From assembly GCA_021772845.1 (NCBI GenBank), contig JAJFLF010000235.1:1-5624 (forward strand): a stretch of 5,624 bases of DNA, written 5' to 3'. The notes beneath the pieces are model-generated. The model searched no databases. It was not told the DNA's origin and saw only the letters and a list, made by a program, of their open reading frames with translations. Positions within the stretch are counted from its first letter, which is position 1. The number at the start of each line of letters is the position of its first letter. The stretch is from Mariprofundus sp. Its GTDB lineage: Bacteria > Pseudomonadota > Zetaproteobacteria > Mariprofundales > Mariprofundaceae. A program made the translations under genes and the position numbers. Shown one piece after another: positions 4,840 to 5,624 of the stretch.

Positions 4840-5624
4840 TTATGCAAAACGTCCAATTCCTTTGATCAGCCCAAGATTGGCTTCATCACTCAACACCGGC
4901 ACCAGCTTTCCATCACATGCACTCATCAAGGTCATCATGCCCGGCCCGTGACCGGCCAATGGTGAGTCGGAGTGAATCACCACACCAATGGTGAGTGCGC
5001 CCTTGCGATAGGTACGACCATAACGGTTATCATGATCCAGCACGGCCACAAAATCACCGAAACGCAGCTTGTCCATTGCGTATTCCTTCACCGTCTCTTC
5101 ATCATGGCAGAGAATATCGTAATCCCCTGTCACCACAGAGAGCGCACCAATCCCTGAACCCATCGCATGGCCCGGCACAATCACATTCACCGGCACTTCA
5201 ATTTTGCCATCCTCGCGCTCAGTCAAACCCCATGCTTCCAGCACATCAGGGTCAAGGTTGTAAATATGCACATCGGGATGATCGATCAGCTTCAAACCCT
5301 GTCCATAACCGCGAATCAGGAATTTGTCGTCACAGGTCAGTTTATCCAGCGTCTTATCAGGGAAGTCGAGCATCAGATGATCAACACCACCGTGATGACC
5401 CAATACCGTGCCCTTCTTACCCTTGGCCGCTCCGGAGATAACCACAGCCTTATTACCGCAACAGGAGAGAAACTGATAACCCGACTCACATTTGCGATTT
5501 TTGTGCGTCATGGTTGACGACACACCCGGCTCGATATGTTCACCGGCCCAACCAAATACCGAATCGCCAATCTTGACGTTATAGGTGATGCCACCAGTTG
5601 AAGGCCACGCAAACACTTCACCTT
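4840..5624 (-). CDS. DUF4438 domain-containing protein (5' end outside window)
   Basis: The frame is open to the right edge and ends with TAA at 4840-4842. At the edge it reads GEVFAWPSTGGITYNVKIGD, which is internal to the family. The GTG at 5614-5616 is thus read as Val, and the true start lies beyond 5624. I recognise the DUF4438 pattern from conserved blocks: PSTGGITYNVKIGD, VFGWAGEHIEPGVS, GNKAVVISGAAKGKKGTV followed by HHGGVDHLMLDFP, IRGYGQGLKL, VIVPGHAMGSGIG, FGDFVAVLDHDNRYGR, and GVVIHSDSPLAGHGPG near the C-terminus. The SGAAKGKKGTVLG segment resembles a KOW-type beta loop, but that is my reading only. The family has structural representatives but no established function that I know of. 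Several His, Asp and Gly-rich loops could bind a ligand or metal. No signal peptide can be judged because the N-terminus is missing. It is the first of a likely two-gene operon with the nitrilase. Confidence 0.82.
   Translation of the reverse strand, partial: GEVFAWPSTGGITYNVKIGDSVFGWAGEHIEPGVSSTMTHKNRKCESGYQFLSCCGNKAVVISGAAKGKKGTVLGHHGGVDHLMLDFPDKTLDKLTCDDKFLIRGYGQGLKLIDHPDVHIYNLDPDVLEAWGLTEREDGKIEVPVNVIVPGHAMGSGIGALSVVTGDYDILCHDEETVKEYAMDKLRFGDFVAVLDHDNRYGRTYRKGALTIGVVIHSDSPLAGHGPGMMTLMSACDGKLVPVLSDEANLGLIKGIGRFA

Noticed and set aside
4797..4856. Longer nitrilase start at TTG 4856
   Set aside because: It would overlap the DUF4438 gene by 17 bases and add a non-family 20-residue extension, while ATG 4796 has a strong Shine-Dalgarno.
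4972..5517. Three plus-strand open frames antisense to the DUF4438 gene
   Set aside because: They have His/Arg/Pro-rich compositions typical of antisense translation and no ribosome sites, and the minus-strand frame carries the conserved blocks.
5614..5616. GTG as start of the DUF4438 gene
   Set aside because: The frame continues to the right edge as GEVFAWPSTGG, a conserved internal block, so the start lies outside the window.

Overview
The window looks like ordinary chromosomal DNA from a proteobacterium of moderate G+C. The supporting genes are an RNase D with a C-terminal HRDC domain, a TrmL-type SPOUT methyltransferase, a Nit1-type nitrilase and a TolB-like exported beta-propeller. The sequence alone does not settle gamma- versus zetaproteobacteria or a relative.

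Layout: (1) Positions 1-871, minus strand: the N-terminal part of an exported TolB/PD40-like beta-propeller protein that runs off the left edge. (2) 872-1049: a divergent promoter region with a CRP-like palindrome and two further inverted repeats. (3) 1050-2881, plus strand: rnd (RNase D) overlapping by ATGA with a 209-residue protein I do not recognise. (4) 2882-3230: a broken second copy of the trmL 5' end. It is split by a 75-bp hairpin-rich insert and followed by a 122-bp second hairpin-rich segment. The composite reading frame stays open and stops in an ATGA overlap with the intact trmL start. (5) 3231-3698: intact trmL. (6) 3699-3998: a 300-bp non-coding gap between convergent genes. It has an AT-rich stretch followed by a tight cluster of DnaA-box-like nonamers (one perfect, two with one mismatch) and a row of inverted repeats. 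(7) 3999-5624, minus strand: a likely operon of a DUF4438-family protein (5' end outside the window) and a Nit1/Nit2-like amidase.

Functionally, the plus-strand block has a tRNA-maturation flavour: RNase D trims tRNA 3' ends and TrmL 2'-O-methylates the wobble base 34. The minus-strand pair may be a metabolite-repair amidase with an uncharacterised partner. The parts most worth following up are the composite trmL'/hairpin segment at 2956-3234 and the DnaA-box cluster at 3883-3917.
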